Below are positions 17,297-26,694 of a DNA stretch of 64,000 nt, piece after piece (positions within the stretch are counted from its first letter, which is position 1; every line of letters begins with the position of its first letter). Under the pieces are notes generated by a model. That model was not told the DNA's origin, made no database searches, and worked only from the letters and a program-made list of their open reading frames with translations. The position numbers were made by a program, and so were the translations under genes. The stretch comes from a candidate division BRC1 bacterium ADurb.Bin183 (GTDB lineage Bacteria; Sumerlaeota; Sumerlaeia; MWCT01). Location: the NCBI GenBank assembly GCA_002070185.1, contig MWCT01000003.1, positions 62,001 through 126,000 on the forward strand. The letters run 5' to 3'.

Positions 17297-17815
17297 ATGA
17301 GAACGCCTTTTTTGCGATTGCCGTCCGGACGCGGTTTTGTCCTGCTGGAAGTCATTTTGTGCATCCTGATTCTCGGACTTTCTATGGGGGCGTTCCTCCG
17401 CTCATTCACCGTCTCGCTCAACACCGCGCGCAAATCGCAGATACTCACCACCGCCACGCTGCTCGCCCAACAGGTTCTTGAAGAATACGAAGTCATCCCC
17501 CCGCAGGGAAATCATGAAGAAGGCTCTTTTGTGGGAAATGAGGGTGATTACGACGAAGACAACTTTCCCAATCTTGAAAAGGCGCAATATAAAAACTACT
17601 ACTGGAGCGTGGACATGGAGGAGATTCGAGTCGAATATCCGGATGCCTCCTTTGAAGGCGATACAAAAGATTTCGAAAATCTGACCAAAATGACCGTCTC
17701 CATAATTTATAACGATAAAAACCTTCGGCATTTCATACCCATCAAAGTTACCACCTATCTGACCAATGCCGAAAAATTCACAAATAACAGCAAAAGGGAA
17801 AACAAACTTTATTAA
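17297..17815 (+). CDS. gspI: GspI-like pseudopilin
   Basis: 172 residues from ATG 17297, immediately after the gspH stop and preceded by GAGGAGGA. The prepilin motif is RGFVLLEV, with cleavage after Gly and Glu at +5, followed by a hydrophobic helix. The following LLAQQVLEEYE fits the GspI helix, where A-x-x-x-A-x-x-x-L is replaced by this sequence in distant homologues. Together with GspJ and GspK it would form the pseudopilus tip. It is longer than typical GspI (about 125 residues), with an acidic insertion at about residues 65-95. Confidence 0.75.
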   Translation: MRTPFLRLPSGRGFVLLEVILCILILGLSMGAFLRSFTVSLNTARKSQILTTATLLAQQVLEEYEVIPPQGNHEEGSFVGNEGDYDEDNFPNLEKAQYKNYYWSVDMEEIRVEYPDASFEGDTKDFENLTKMTVSIIYNDKNLRHFIPIKVTTYLTNAEKFTNNSKRENKLY

Positions 17816-17821
17816 ACGAAA

Positions 17822-18805
17822 ATGATAAAACGCCGCCGCAAATTACAACCCGGTTTCACACTTTTGGAAGTGCTGTTGGCTGTGTCCATCTTTGCCATGC
17901 TCATCTCCGCGCTCTACACAACCTTCCGCGTCGGACTGCGCGCCTATGACATCGGAGAAAAGGAAATAGACCAGATGCAGCACGCCCGCGTCATCTTCGA
18001 CACCATGAGCCGCGACCTGCGCAGCGTCTATTATCAAGCGGAAACCTCATACAACAACAACCTCCGCCGTATGCTCGCCCAGTATGAACAGCAGCGCCTT
18101 AAAGCGGAGCTGGACGGCACTCTTGATGAATTCCTCTACGGCAGAGGCTCTAACGAAGAAGACACCGGCGTCCCCAACCCCTATGACAGCTATATCGAAA
18201 TCAACCTCGACTTCAAAGCCGATAATGCGGAAAGAGCGGATTCCATGACCTTTGTCCGATACCAAATAGACGACGGCATTTCGCGGACGCAGCCTTGGGC
18301 GCTCGGACGCATCTCCTACTTTGTTGAAAACGGCGAACTCATCAGAACAGAAGAGGATATCTTCCAGCCCGGAAAAGATAAAGAAGGCAACGAGATTGAG
18401 GAAAAAATACCGCGAAGGGAAGTGCTTGCTAAGGGCGTTGTTAAATTCGACCTCCACTTTGGTTTCTTCAGAGAAGACGACTGGATGGAAGCGCCTGACT
18501 GGGATTCCAACGCCCGCCGATACCGCAACCCTGCCCGCGTCATTGAAGAGGATGACCCCAATTATCAGGAACTCATTCAAAAAGAGGCGCGAAAACCGGT
18601 GGACGGACTCCCCGCCTTTGTCCGCGCGGCTATCATCATCGAAGAAAAAAGCAAAAGAAGAATCAAATCCGCGGACGCCAGTATTGAGCCCGGCGGCAAA
18701 GCCGGCTCCGGACGCCGCTCCTTCTCCTCTTTAATCCGCGTCCCATGCGCTGAAGAAAACTACACACCGTCGCTCTGCGAGGATGAAGATAATGATGAAA
18801 AATAG
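17822..18805 (+). CDS. gspJ: GspJ-like pseudopilin
   Basis: The 327-residue product has the prepilin signal PGFTLLEVLLAVSIFAMLIS and then HARVIFDTMSRDLRSVYYQ, the hallmark of GspJ (R-x-x-x-x-M-x-R-D-L). The family is usually about 200 residues; here an acidic middle and a C-terminal extension with Ser/Gly/Arg make it longer. GspJ binds GspI and GspK in the pseudopilus tip. The 3' end overlaps the gspK start. Confidence 0.85.
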   Translation: MIKRRRKLQPGFTLLEVLLAVSIFAMLISALYTTFRVGLRAYDIGEKEIDQMQHARVIFDTMSRDLRSVYYQAETSYNNNLRRMLAQYEQQRLKAELDGTLDEFLYGRGSNEEDTGVPNPYDSYIEINLDFKADNAERADSMTFVRYQIDDGISRTQPWALGRISYFVENGELIRTEEDIFQPGKDKEGNEIEEKIPRREVLAKGVVKFDLHFGFFREDDWMEAPDWDSNARRYRNPARVIEEDDPNYQELIQKEARKPVDGLPAFVRAAIIIEEKSKRRIKSADASIEPGGKAGSGRRSFSSLIRVPCAEENYTPSLCEDEDNDEK

Positions 18806-20096
18806 ACGGACATATCCCCAAAGCCGCGCCCGCCGCGGGGTCATCATCATCTTGACCCTCTGGCTGGTCACCGTCCTTGCGCTCATCGCATACTCCCTTG
18901 CTTATGAAATGCGCATCGAGGCGCGCCTTACTAAACTAAAAAAAGATCAACTCCTCGCCTACCAACTCGCAAAAGCAGGCGTTGCCAAAGCTATCTGCGA
19001 CCTCAAAAACGACATGCTCATGGAACGCCAAGAAAAATCACAGATACTGGACGCCGAAGGCGACGTCTGGAAAAACCCCGAAGATAAAGTTGAGATTGAA
19101 ATGGGCGCGGGCAAGTTCACCGTTCGAGTGATTGACGAAGAAAGCCTCATTAATATCAATACCGTCAATCCAACCGTCATTTCTAAAGCCATCGAATATT
19201 TCGTCGGCGATGACGCCAAAGATGAAAAAGAGGCAGCCCGCATCGAAAGAATCGGACTCGCCGTTCTCGACTGGCGCGACGCCGACGACGTCCCCGCCAA
19301 CAGCGGCGAAGCCACCGAAAGGGAACTATACGATAAACTCATCGCCGAAGACGAAGGAATCGAATATGACAAAAATTATGAATCCGGCTATAAATTGAAA
19401 AACGACGTCTTCACCTCCGTTGAGGAACTCCTTTCCGTTTATGGCATCGAGCCGGAATTTTTCTACGGATTCACGCCGGAAGAAAAAAAAGAACAGCAAT
19501 ATCTGGAACGAATGCAAGGCGAACGCCGTCTAAACCGACACATCATGCGAAGCCATACCAGCGAAAAATCCAAATGGCAAGACTGGGAACCCGAAGGTCT
19601 GCGCGACATCCTCACCGTCGTCTCCACCGGCGAAATCAACGTCAACACCGCCGGCGAAGCGGTTCTCACAGCCATCCTCGCCGCCGCCAATATCAACGAC
19701 CCCAACCCAGAAGAAGTCGCGCAGGCGATTATCGAGTACCGCCGCGACGGAAAAAAAGATAAATACGATAACGATAAAGCATTCCGCAACCCTATGGAAC
19801 TCAGCCAAGTGGAAGGACTCTCCGGACCCCTTGTGCAACAAATGATGGCAATGCAGCGGCTCACAACCGTCTCCACTCATTTCCGCATCATCGCCGAAGG
19901 CAAATCTGGACGCGCCCGGCGCACCATTGAGGCGACCGTGCGCAGAACATGGGAGACGTTCACTGTTGAAAAGGATGACAAAGACTTTGACCCGCGGACG
20001 CGGGCGCGCGTAAAAAGAATCAATGAAGATGACGACAACAGCCCCCTCGTCGTGGAATCGCCGACTGTCCGCATCGTCCGCTGGCGCGAAAGATGA
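18792..20096 (+). CDS. gspK: GspK-like minor pseudopilin
   Basis: 434 residues. It lies within the end of gspJ. ATG 18792 is preferred to 18783 because GAGG lies 9 bases upstream. The N-terminus RRGVIIILTLWLVTVLA is the GspK-type prepilin segment, without Glu5 as in other GspK. The body has LININTVNP and a second INVNTA motif, the two helix-hairpin-helix-like SAM domains of GspK, and a central VLDWRDAD. GspK is the bulky tip of the pseudopilus and limits its length. Confidence 0.88.
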   Translation: MMKNRRTYPQSRARRGVIIILTLWLVTVLALIAYSLAYEMRIEARLTKLKKDQLLAYQLAKAGVAKAICDLKNDMLMERQEKSQILDAEGDVWKNPEDKVEIEMGAGKFTVRVIDEESLININTVNPTVISKAIEYFVGDDAKDEKEAARIERIGLAVLDWRDADDVPANSGEATERELYDKLIAEDEGIEYDKNYESGYKLKNDVFTSVEELLSVYGIEPEFFYGFTPEEKKEQQYLERMQGERRLNRHIMRSHTSEKSKWQDWEPEGLRDILTVVSTGEINVNTAGEAVLTAILAAANINDPNPEEVAQAIIEYRRDGKKDKYDNDKAFRNPMELSQVEGLSGPLVQQMMAMQRLTTVSTHFRIIAEGKSGRARRTIEATVRRTWETFTVEKDDKDFDPRTRARVKRINEDDDNSPLVVESPTVRIVRWRER

Positions 20097-20144
20097 AAGA
20101 AAGGAATTCGATTATCTCTATAGAAAGAATAGCGGGTAAAGATT

Positions 20145-21752
20145 ATGACAAACACGTTCACAGCCTTTGAAATGATGGAAAGCGAATGCCGCGTCCTCCA
20201 AATGAAACAACTCAAAACCGGTTTGAAAATCGAAAAATTCTTCGCCGTTCCCTTTCCCTCAAAATCAGGAACGGATGCCGCCCTTCATCAAAAGGCTAAA
20301 ACGGACGCCCTCCGCGCGGCTATCAAAGAACGCAGCCTCGAAATCGGAGAAAGCACCCTTATCCTCCCCAAACAATACGTCACCGTCCGACACGTCTCCC
20401 TTCCGTCGGTGGACAATATTGAAATCGCCCAAATGGCGCGCTTTGAGGCGGAAAAGCACATCCCGTTCAACGTCGAACGGCACAACATCTCACACCATAT
20501 CATGAAAAAAGAAGGCGTCAGCGGCTCCCATGTGCTCATCGCCGCCGCAGATTCCCCCGTTGTGGATGAACCGCTGGCGATACTTTCCGCGCTGGGCATC
20601 CAACCCGCCGTCGCAACCGTATCAACCGTCTCCCTCTACAACATATTCCGCCATCTGAATCCCGCCTTCCCAGAAGAAGCAACCGTCGCGCTTTTGCATA
20701 TTGGAATGATTAACATAGACCTTGTCATCATAAATAAAGGATTCCTTGTCTTTACACGCAGCACGTCGCACGGCGTTTCAAAACTATTTCAGGAAATGAA
20801 CGAGCAACCCAACAGGACAAAACCCCTTGGATTGGAAGACATCAAAAATATTGATTTAATGAAACTGGAACAGCCGATGCAAACAAACGGCGAAACCGGC
20901 GGCTCCCCCGCGATTGCGGATTTTTCAGAAAACGACATCGCGCTTATCGAGCAATGGAAAAACAAACTCCTCCAATCCATCCGACAAACCCATGATTTCG
21001 CCCGAAGAGAATTTGAATGCCCGATGATGGAGCGCATCTTCATCTCCGGAGAGGCGGCGGCGTTCCCATCCATCGAAGAATACATGACATCCGCGCTCGG
21101 CATCGCCGCGGAAAAAATCAACGCCGCGGGACACCCCATCGAGGGCATCGCCCAATTGCCCTCCGCCTATCTCCCCTGCCTTGGCGCCTTGATTGAGTTA
21201 ACCAATCACAACGCCATCCGTCTGAATCTCTTGCCTGAGCGCTACATCGTGGAAAGACTCTCGCGCCAAAAACGGCAGAACATCCTCAGCCTTTCACTCA
21301 TGATAGGCGGCGTGTTAATCCTCAGCATCCTCTACCTGCAGGCATACACCATGCGGCAGGATCGCCTTACGGAATGGTATAACAAACAAAACGAAAAACT
21401 CAAACCCGAAGTGGCGCGGTTGATGGACATGCAGAAAAAAACGCGCATCATCTCCGATTATGTCCGCGACCCGCGCAATGCCCTTGCCATCCTTGACTAC
21501 ATCAGCACATTCCCCTACATGCCCCGCAGCGTCTCCGTGATGGAATTCAAATACACAAAAGGCTCCATCGTTGAAATCTCTGGACACGCGCTGGACATCA
21601 AAGACTTAAATCTTTTTATCGGCGACCTTGAAAAATCGGGATTCTTCAGCGATGTGAAAATCAAACAACGCCCATGGATACCACTTTCCGGCAACCGACC
21701 AAAAGTCCTCAATTACACACTTACTTGCGCATTCGAAGGAGAGAAAAAGTGA
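20145..21752 (+). CDS. gspL: GspL/PilM-type inner-membrane assembly protein
   Basis: The 535-residue protein has an actin-like cytoplasmic domain (about 1-350; LPKQYVTVRHVSLPSV, MARFEAEKHIPF and ATVSTVSLYNIF resemble PilM/GspL), a single transmembrane helix at about 378-400 and a periplasmic ferredoxin-like domain. It thus has the arrangement of GspL, equal to PilM fused to PilN. GspL recruits GspE to the membrane. It precedes gspM with a GTGA overlap. Confidence 0.85.
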   Translation: MTNTFTAFEMMESECRVLQMKQLKTGLKIEKFFAVPFPSKSGTDAALHQKAKTDALRAAIKERSLEIGESTLILPKQYVTVRHVSLPSVDNIEIAQMARFEAEKHIPFNVERHNISHHIMKKEGVSGSHVLIAAADSPVVDEPLAILSALGIQPAVATVSTVSLYNIFRHLNPAFPEEATVALLHIGMINIDLVIINKGFLVFTRSTSHGVSKLFQEMNEQPNRTKPLGLEDIKNIDLMKLEQPMQTNGETGGSPAIADFSENDIALIEQWKNKLLQSIRQTHDFARREFECPMMERIFISGEAAAFPSIEEYMTSALGIAAEKINAAGHPIEGIAQLPSAYLPCLGALIELTNHNAIRLNLLPERYIVERLSRQKRQNILSLSLMIGGVLILSILYLQAYTMRQDRLTEWYNKQNEKLKPEVARLMDMQKKTRIISDYVRDPRNALAILDYISTFPYMPRSVSVMEFKYTKGSIVEISGHALDIKDLNLFIGDLEKSGFFSDVKIKQRPWIPLSGNRPKVLNYTLTCAFEGEKK

Positions 21753-22429
21753 ATTTATCAAAACGAGAAAAAATGCTCGGCATAACCATCGTCGTCATAA
21801 TCGCCGGTTGGTTAATCGGACGATACGGCGCCTATGAAATATACCAATCCCTTTCCACACGCGCTGTCGAGCTCGCCTCCGCGCGGGAAACATATCAAGA
21901 ATACGCCGAAAAAATGAAACAAAAAACGGAAATCGAAAAAGCCTATGATGAGATTGTCGGCAAAGATAAACTCGCCGCATCAACCAGCAGCGAAGAGGCT
22001 GACCCGTCCAAAGAGTTCAGCGTCTTCGTCTCCGAACTCTGCCGCCGGCTCGGGTTTGCCTACCCCAGCATTGACAAACATAAAACCGAACCCATCGAAG
22101 GCGTGAACGATTATTCTTTCATCACCCTCCCCGTCAACACCAGCGGCGAAATGCAGAGCATCGCCAAACTGCTCAAAGGATTTGACAAAGAAGCCGTGCT
22201 GATTCGCAGCCTCCACCTGCGCAGCAGACTTGATAATCCCATCATGGATGTCACCATCACCGCCGCTAAAATCGTTCAAGAAAAACCAAAGGCGCAAACC
22301 AAAAAAAGGACAACCCGCAAAAGCTCCGCCGCGCCCTCATCCCCTTACAAAACCCTCACCCCGCGCGTCTCCGCCAATCCCGATGAAAAAATGCTAACCC
22401 AAATTTCCGAAGGAGCCGATAATGAATAA
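21749..22429 (+). CDS. gspM: GspM/PilO-like inner-membrane protein
   Basis: 226 residues from GTG 21749, which overlaps the gspL stop and has AAGGAGAG just upstream; the longer open frame from 21674 is not needed. A short cytoplasmic N-terminus and one membrane helix (LGITIVVIIAGWLIG) are followed by a coiled-coil segment and a ferredoxin-like periplasmic domain, the architecture of GspM and PilO. Its partner is GspL. An Ala/Lys/Ser-rich tail follows the domain. Confidence 0.8.
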   Translation: MNLSKREKMLGITIVVIIAGWLIGRYGAYEIYQSLSTRAVELASARETYQEYAEKMKQKTEIEKAYDEIVGKDKLAASTSSEEADPSKEFSVFVSELCRRLGFAYPSIDKHKTEPIEGVNDYSFITLPVNTSGEMQSIAKLLKGFDKEAVLIRSLHLRSRLDNPIMDVTITAAKIVQEKPKAQTKKRTTRKSSAAPSSPYKTLTPRVSANPDEKMLTQISEGADNE

Positions 22430-22976
22430 CACGAATAAAAAAATAGTAATACTCAACATGGTCTTCCTCTTCCTTATACTCTTCCTCGGATATCTCGTCG
22501 CAACCACGCGATTCATCCCGCCGGAAGAGGAATTCGACGCAGACGGCGGCATGACCCTCACCCCTACGCCCGCGCCCTCGGATTTGAACCAATCAGAAAC
22601 CGAATACAAAGCCCCGGCGCCGCCCAAACCCGCCGTCGTTGCCGATGCGGATAAATACCCCCGATTCGGCAAAAGCCCCATCTTTGACACTATCATCCCC
22701 AGACCGACACCGCCGCCCACGCCCACCAAAACACCCGAGCAACCGCCCAAAATTGAGGACATCACCAACCAGTGGCGCCTGACCAGCATTTTTGAAAATA
22801 CCGCCTCCTTCCGCCATGCCCAGTCCAACAAAGAATGGGACATGACCGTCGGGCAGACATATTCGGAAACCTATCGCGGCAAGGAGTGGCAGATTAAATT
22901 AGACCGCGTTGATGAAGACAACCTGCAAGCAATCATCTCATTCCAAAATCAAACGCGGGCTATCGGCATGTTTTAA
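22422..22976 (+). CDS. GspC/PilP-like periplasmic bridge protein
   Basis: 184 residues, overlapping gspM by 8 bases. One N-terminal membrane helix (VILNMVFLFLILFLGYLVA) is followed by a Pro/Thr-rich linker (about 45-110). A small C-terminal beta-domain, starting at QWRLTSIFEN and ending QAIISFQ, has the pattern of the GspC homology region or PilP. By family this domain contacts the N0 domain of the secretin and links the inner and outer membrane complexes. Its position between gspM and gspD supports this. No PDZ domain is present. Confidence 0.7.
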   Translation: MNNTNKKIVILNMVFLFLILFLGYLVATTRFIPPEEEFDADGGMTLTPTPAPSDLNQSETEYKAPAPPKPAVVADADKYPRFGKSPIFDTIIPRPTPPPTPTKTPEQPPKIEDITNQWRLTSIFENTASFRHAQSNKEWDMTVGQTYSETYRGKEWQIKLDRVDEDNLQAIISFQNQTRAIGMF

Positions 22977-23072
22977 TGTTTTTTGATGGAGTTTGCTGAA
23001 TTATTTCGTTGAAAAAAAGAGAAAGTTATTTGAGAGCTTTCCATAATCTTGAGTCCAAAGGAGACACATCGA

Positions 23073-25439
23073 ATGGGATTTTTTAAAAATAAAAGGGGAA
23101 TTTCTCTTTTCCCGCTGATTGCGCTTTGCGCGCTGCTGGCATCCGCGGCGCTCTTTTCAATCCCCGCCTCCGCCCAACCTGCTGATGGCGACGAACAAAC
23201 CGCCCCTAATCCAGATATGTCCAACCTGCCTCCGCCTATGCCTCCCGACAGTTCGGAGCCGCCGTCGGATTCGCCGGAAGTCCCGCCGATGGACGCGGCG
23301 TCCATCCCTAAACCGATAATTGCCGCCGCTTCCGGGCAGGAACCGATTGCCACATTAATTTTTAAGGGCGGCTCGTTGAGCACCATCCTTGCCCAGCTCA
23401 AAAAACAAACCGGCGTCAACGTCGTGCCGCGCGGCGCAAAAATAATGGACCTCAAAATGGATCTTGTCGCGCAGAAAGAACCTGTGAGCCAGATTCTTCA
23501 AAAAATCGCCAGCAGCAACAACCTCTATCTCCATCAGTCAGACCCCGCAAACTGGGAACTCATGGATGAAAAAACCTATAAAACCGAATTCCTCCCCAAA
23601 CAGGTCATCCGCAAAATCTTCGTACTCAAATACATCAAAGCGGAAGAAGCGCGCAAAGCGCTTGAAAACGTCAAAACAAAAGACATCGGACAGATGGCGG
23701 CTGACCCCAGAACTAATAAACTCATCGTCACAGACCTCCCGCAGGTCGTCGAACTCATTAAAAGAATGCTCGATGAAATTGACGTCCAGCTCATGACCCG
23801 CGTCTTTTACATACGCCACGCCGATGTTGGCGACATCGCCGATAAAATCCAAAATTACAAATCCGCGCCCGGAACCATTGACGTTGACGCCAAATCCCAT
23901 CAGATTATCGTTTCGGACATCTTTCAAAATATTAAACGGATGGAGATGTTGATTGAGCTCCTTGACGTAGGTCCGGAATTGCGCGTGTATGACCTGAACA
24001 ATATCGGCACCGGCGGCAAAGGCGCCGACGAACTCAGCAAAGCCATCGAACAGGTCATCACAAAAAACGCCGACGTATTCTGGCAGATTGACGAAAAATC
24101 CGGCACGTTGATTGTTCAGGATGTGCCCGAAGTCCATGAACGCATTGAGCAAATCCTTGCCGCGCTCGACCGCCCCATCAAACAAGTGCTCATATACGCC
24201 GAGCTCATTGACACTAATTTCAACAAGACCTATGATCTGGGCATCAACTGGGACGCCAGCGAGGATTTTTTCTCCGCCGTCCGCGACAACCTTTTCGCAG
24301 GCGGGGAGGGAACCAACCGCATCCCCACCGGCACATCCGGCGACCTCACCAAAAATCTTGGCTTCCTGAATCTGGATGAAGAATTCCCCGTCTTCACAAT
24401 GGACGGCAGCAGCCTTGCCGTCGGATACCTGAACAAATATTTCCGCGCCACGCTCAAAACCGCCCTCAGCCGCTCAGACACCAAAGTCCTCCTCCAGCCG
24501 CGCATGATTGTCAAAAATCAGGAAGAGGCGTCGGTCAAAGTCGGCGGCAACAAACCATACCGCACAACAAATTATTACACAGACAACCGCTGGCAGAGCT
24601 CCGGTCAGAGCACCGTCCATTACGGTCTTGACGTTACGTTGAAACCGACGATTTCAAACACCGGTCTCATCGAAATGGAAATCAATTTCACAAACAGCGA
24701 CGCCAGCTTTGTGGGCGACCCGACCAAAGACCCCCTTGTTGAAACAACCGAAGTCGTCGCCAAAACAAAACTCATCATCCCCACAGGCGAAACACGCGTC
24801 ATCGCAGGCATGCTCAACAACAACAAAACGGAAACCCGCGGCGGCATCCCACTTCTCTCCGAATTGCCTATCGTCGGTCCCCTCTTTGGCGCATACAACC
24901 AAAAGGATGGGACACGCAATATTCTCTTCTTTATCACCCCGACCATTATCGAGGAAAAGCCGAATAAAAAAGATCACTATCGCGGCAAGAGCATTGATGA
25001 ACTGATGGAAGCAGGAGCCGCCCTCCCCGCTTACATCGAAGATCTGACATCCCAAACACTTGCAGCTTCGCCGAAAAAATCGGAAATGGAAACCGAAGGA
25101 GAACCCGCGCTGCAAAGCGATATGCCTATTGAACTTAAACGACTCCTGAAAGACTCCTCCAATCTGGACGCACAGAACCTGCGGCAGCAGCGCCAGGACG
25201 CGCTCGCCGGTCCCAGCGGAACATTCACAGATACAACAACCGCCGTCGCCGCTCGACCCGCCCCATCCGCCGAGGCTTCGGGTCGCCCGCCCATCACGGC
25301 AATCACCCCGCCGGTAGGCAAAGAAGGCGAAACGGCGCCGCCGCCGCCGCCCCGTCCATCGGAAGAAGAGCTGAGAAGATTCGAGTCGGATCGCCCGCGA
25401 AAACCAGTATCTCCCGGCGATACAGAAACCAAGTATTGA
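23073..25439 (+). CDS. gspD: Type II secretion secretin GspD
   Basis: 788 residues from ATG 23073 with AAGGAGA 10 bases upstream. A signal peptide ends near PASAQP and is followed by a Pro/Ser-rich linker. An N0/STN domain (about 95-165) precedes two or three secretin N domains (for example DPRTNKLIVTDLP and DAKSHQIIVSD). The C-terminal secretin domain contains TRVIAGMLNNNKTETRGGIP and PIVGPLFGA, the secretin signature. It forms the outer-membrane gate. A Pro-rich C-terminal extension of about 160 residues replaces the usual pilotin-binding S-domain. It is the last gene of the operon. Confidence 0.93.
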   Translation: MGFFKNKRGISLFPLIALCALLASAALFSIPASAQPADGDEQTAPNPDMSNLPPPMPPDSSEPPSDSPEVPPMDAASIPKPIIAAASGQEPIATLIFKGGSLSTILAQLKKQTGVNVVPRGAKIMDLKMDLVAQKEPVSQILQKIASSNNLYLHQSDPANWELMDEKTYKTEFLPKQVIRKIFVLKYIKAEEARKALENVKTKDIGQMAADPRTNKLIVTDLPQVVELIKRMLDEIDVQLMTRVFYIRHADVGDIADKIQNYKSAPGTIDVDAKSHQIIVSDIFQNIKRMEMLIELLDVGPELRVYDLNNIGTGGKGADELSKAIEQVITKNADVFWQIDEKSGTLIVQDVPEVHERIEQILAALDRPIKQVLIYAELIDTNFNKTYDLGINWDASEDFFSAVRDNLFAGGEGTNRIPTGTSGDLTKNLGFLNLDEEFPVFTMDGSSLAVGYLNKYFRATLKTALSRSDTKVLLQPRMIVKNQEEASVKVGGNKPYRTTNYYTDNRWQSSGQSTVHYGLDVTLKPTISNTGLIEMEINFTNSDASFVGDPTKDPLVETTEVVAKTKLIIPTGETRVIAGMLNNNKTETRGGIPLLSELPIVGPLFGAYNQKDGTRNILFFITPTIIEEKPNKKDHYRGKSIDELMEAGAALPAYIEDLTSQTLAASPKKSEMETEGEPALQSDMPIELKRLLKDSSNLDAQNLRQQRQDALAGPSGTFTDTTTAVAARPAPSAEASGRPPITAITPPVGKEGETAPPPPPRPSEEELRRFESDRPRKPVSPGDTETKY

Positions 25440-25457
25440 CGATAAGAGCATTGCCTT

Positions 25458-26678
25458 TTGGATGAGCCGATAGTCCATAAGATTGAAACGCTTTCCCTTG
25501 CCGATGCCCAGCGCGAGATGGAACGCATCGGCGTCCACCCCGATGGCGTGCGAATCATGGCGCCCAAAGCCGTCTTTAGCGTCCTTAAAATTTATCGCCT
25601 TTCTCCCTATCATGCCAACGTTCTCAAACAGGAGATGCTCTCCATCGGCGCCGAAGCCGCCACAGCCGCCGGCTGCATTGACTGCTCCCGAGCGGAAAGC
25701 GATGTCATCCTCATGGGCACGCTTTCCCATTACCGCAAACTTTTTGAAAAGCTAAAACAGCAGCCGCCATCTTTCCATCCGCTGGCGCAAAAAATACTCG
25801 AAGCCGCGCAAACGCCATCCCCCAGTTTTAACCTCAACTGGAATTTCGGCAACCGCAAAATTTCGTTCAACCAACGCCGCATCCTCATCATGGGCATCCT
25901 CAACGTTACCCCTGATTCATTCAGCGACGGCGGGCAATTCTTCAAAACAAAAGACGCTGTCGCCCAAGCGTTAAAAATGGAGGAAGCTGGAGCGGATATT
26001 TTGGACATCGGCGGCGAATCGAGCCGCCCGGGCAGCCAGCCCGTCTCCGATGATGAAGAAATGGTGCGCGTCCTCCCCGTCCTCCAAGAGCTGCTCGGCA
26101 AAACCGCTTTCCCCATTTCCATTGACACATACAAAGCGGATTTAGCGGAGGCGGCAATCAGCATGGGCGCGGCGATAGTCAACGACATCACCGCCTTGCG
26201 CAGGGATCCCCGCATGGCGTCTCTTTGCGCGGAAAGAAAACTCGGCGTGGTTTTAATGCATATGAAAGGCGAGCCCAAATCTATGCAGGATGCGCCCCAT
26301 TATGAGGACGTCGTTGCCGAGGTCTCTGATTTTTTTGAAGAGCGCATCAAAGCCGCCATTGCCGCCGGCATCCAGCGCGACGCCATCGTCCTCGACCCCG
26401 GCACCGGCATCGCATTCGGCAAAAATCTGGAACATAACATCGCCCTCATGCGCGCCATCCCTCATTTCATCGAGCGGCATCAGCGCCCGATTATGCTCGG
26501 CGTCTCACGCAAAAGATTCATCGGGGAACTCACCGGAAAAAATGTGCGAGACAGACTCGGCGGAACAATCGCCGCCGCCGCCTTTTGCGCGCTCAAGGGC
26601 GCTTCCATTCTCCGCGTTCATGACGTTGCGGAATGCCGCGACGCTATTAAGGTTGTTCAAGCCTTGAATGATTTATGA
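25458..26678 (+). CDS. folP: Dihydropteroate synthase with N-terminal extension
   Basis: The enzyme condenses 6-hydroxymethyl-dihydropterin diphosphate with p-aminobenzoate in folate synthesis. The 406-residue product carries the two family signatures GILNVTPDSFSDGG (from about residue 146) and DIGGESSRPGS, plus DPGTGIAFGK and GVSRKRF. Residues 1-140 are an extra domain absent from the usual 270-residue enzyme. Similar extensions occur in FolP of some anaerobes, but I do not recognise its function. The frame opens at an in-frame stop at 25443, so the start must be TTG 25458 or an internal codon. Confidence 0.9.
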   Translation: MDEPIVHKIETLSLADAQREMERIGVHPDGVRIMAPKAVFSVLKIYRLSPYHANVLKQEMLSIGAEAATAAGCIDCSRAESDVILMGTLSHYRKLFEKLKQQPPSFHPLAQKILEAAQTPSPSFNLNWNFGNRKISFNQRRILIMGILNVTPDSFSDGGQFFKTKDAVAQALKMEEAGADILDIGGESSRPGSQPVSDDEEMVRVLPVLQELLGKTAFPISIDTYKADLAEAAISMGAAIVNDITALRRDPRMASLCAERKLGVVLMHMKGEPKSMQDAPHYEDVVAEVSDFFEERIKAAIAAGIQRDAIVLDPGTGIAFGKNLEHNIALMRAIPHFIERHQRPIMLGVSRKRFIGELTGKNVRDRLGGTIAAAAFCALKGASILRVHDVAECRDAIKVVQALNDL

Positions 26679-26694
26679 TAAAGGGATGCTTTTC

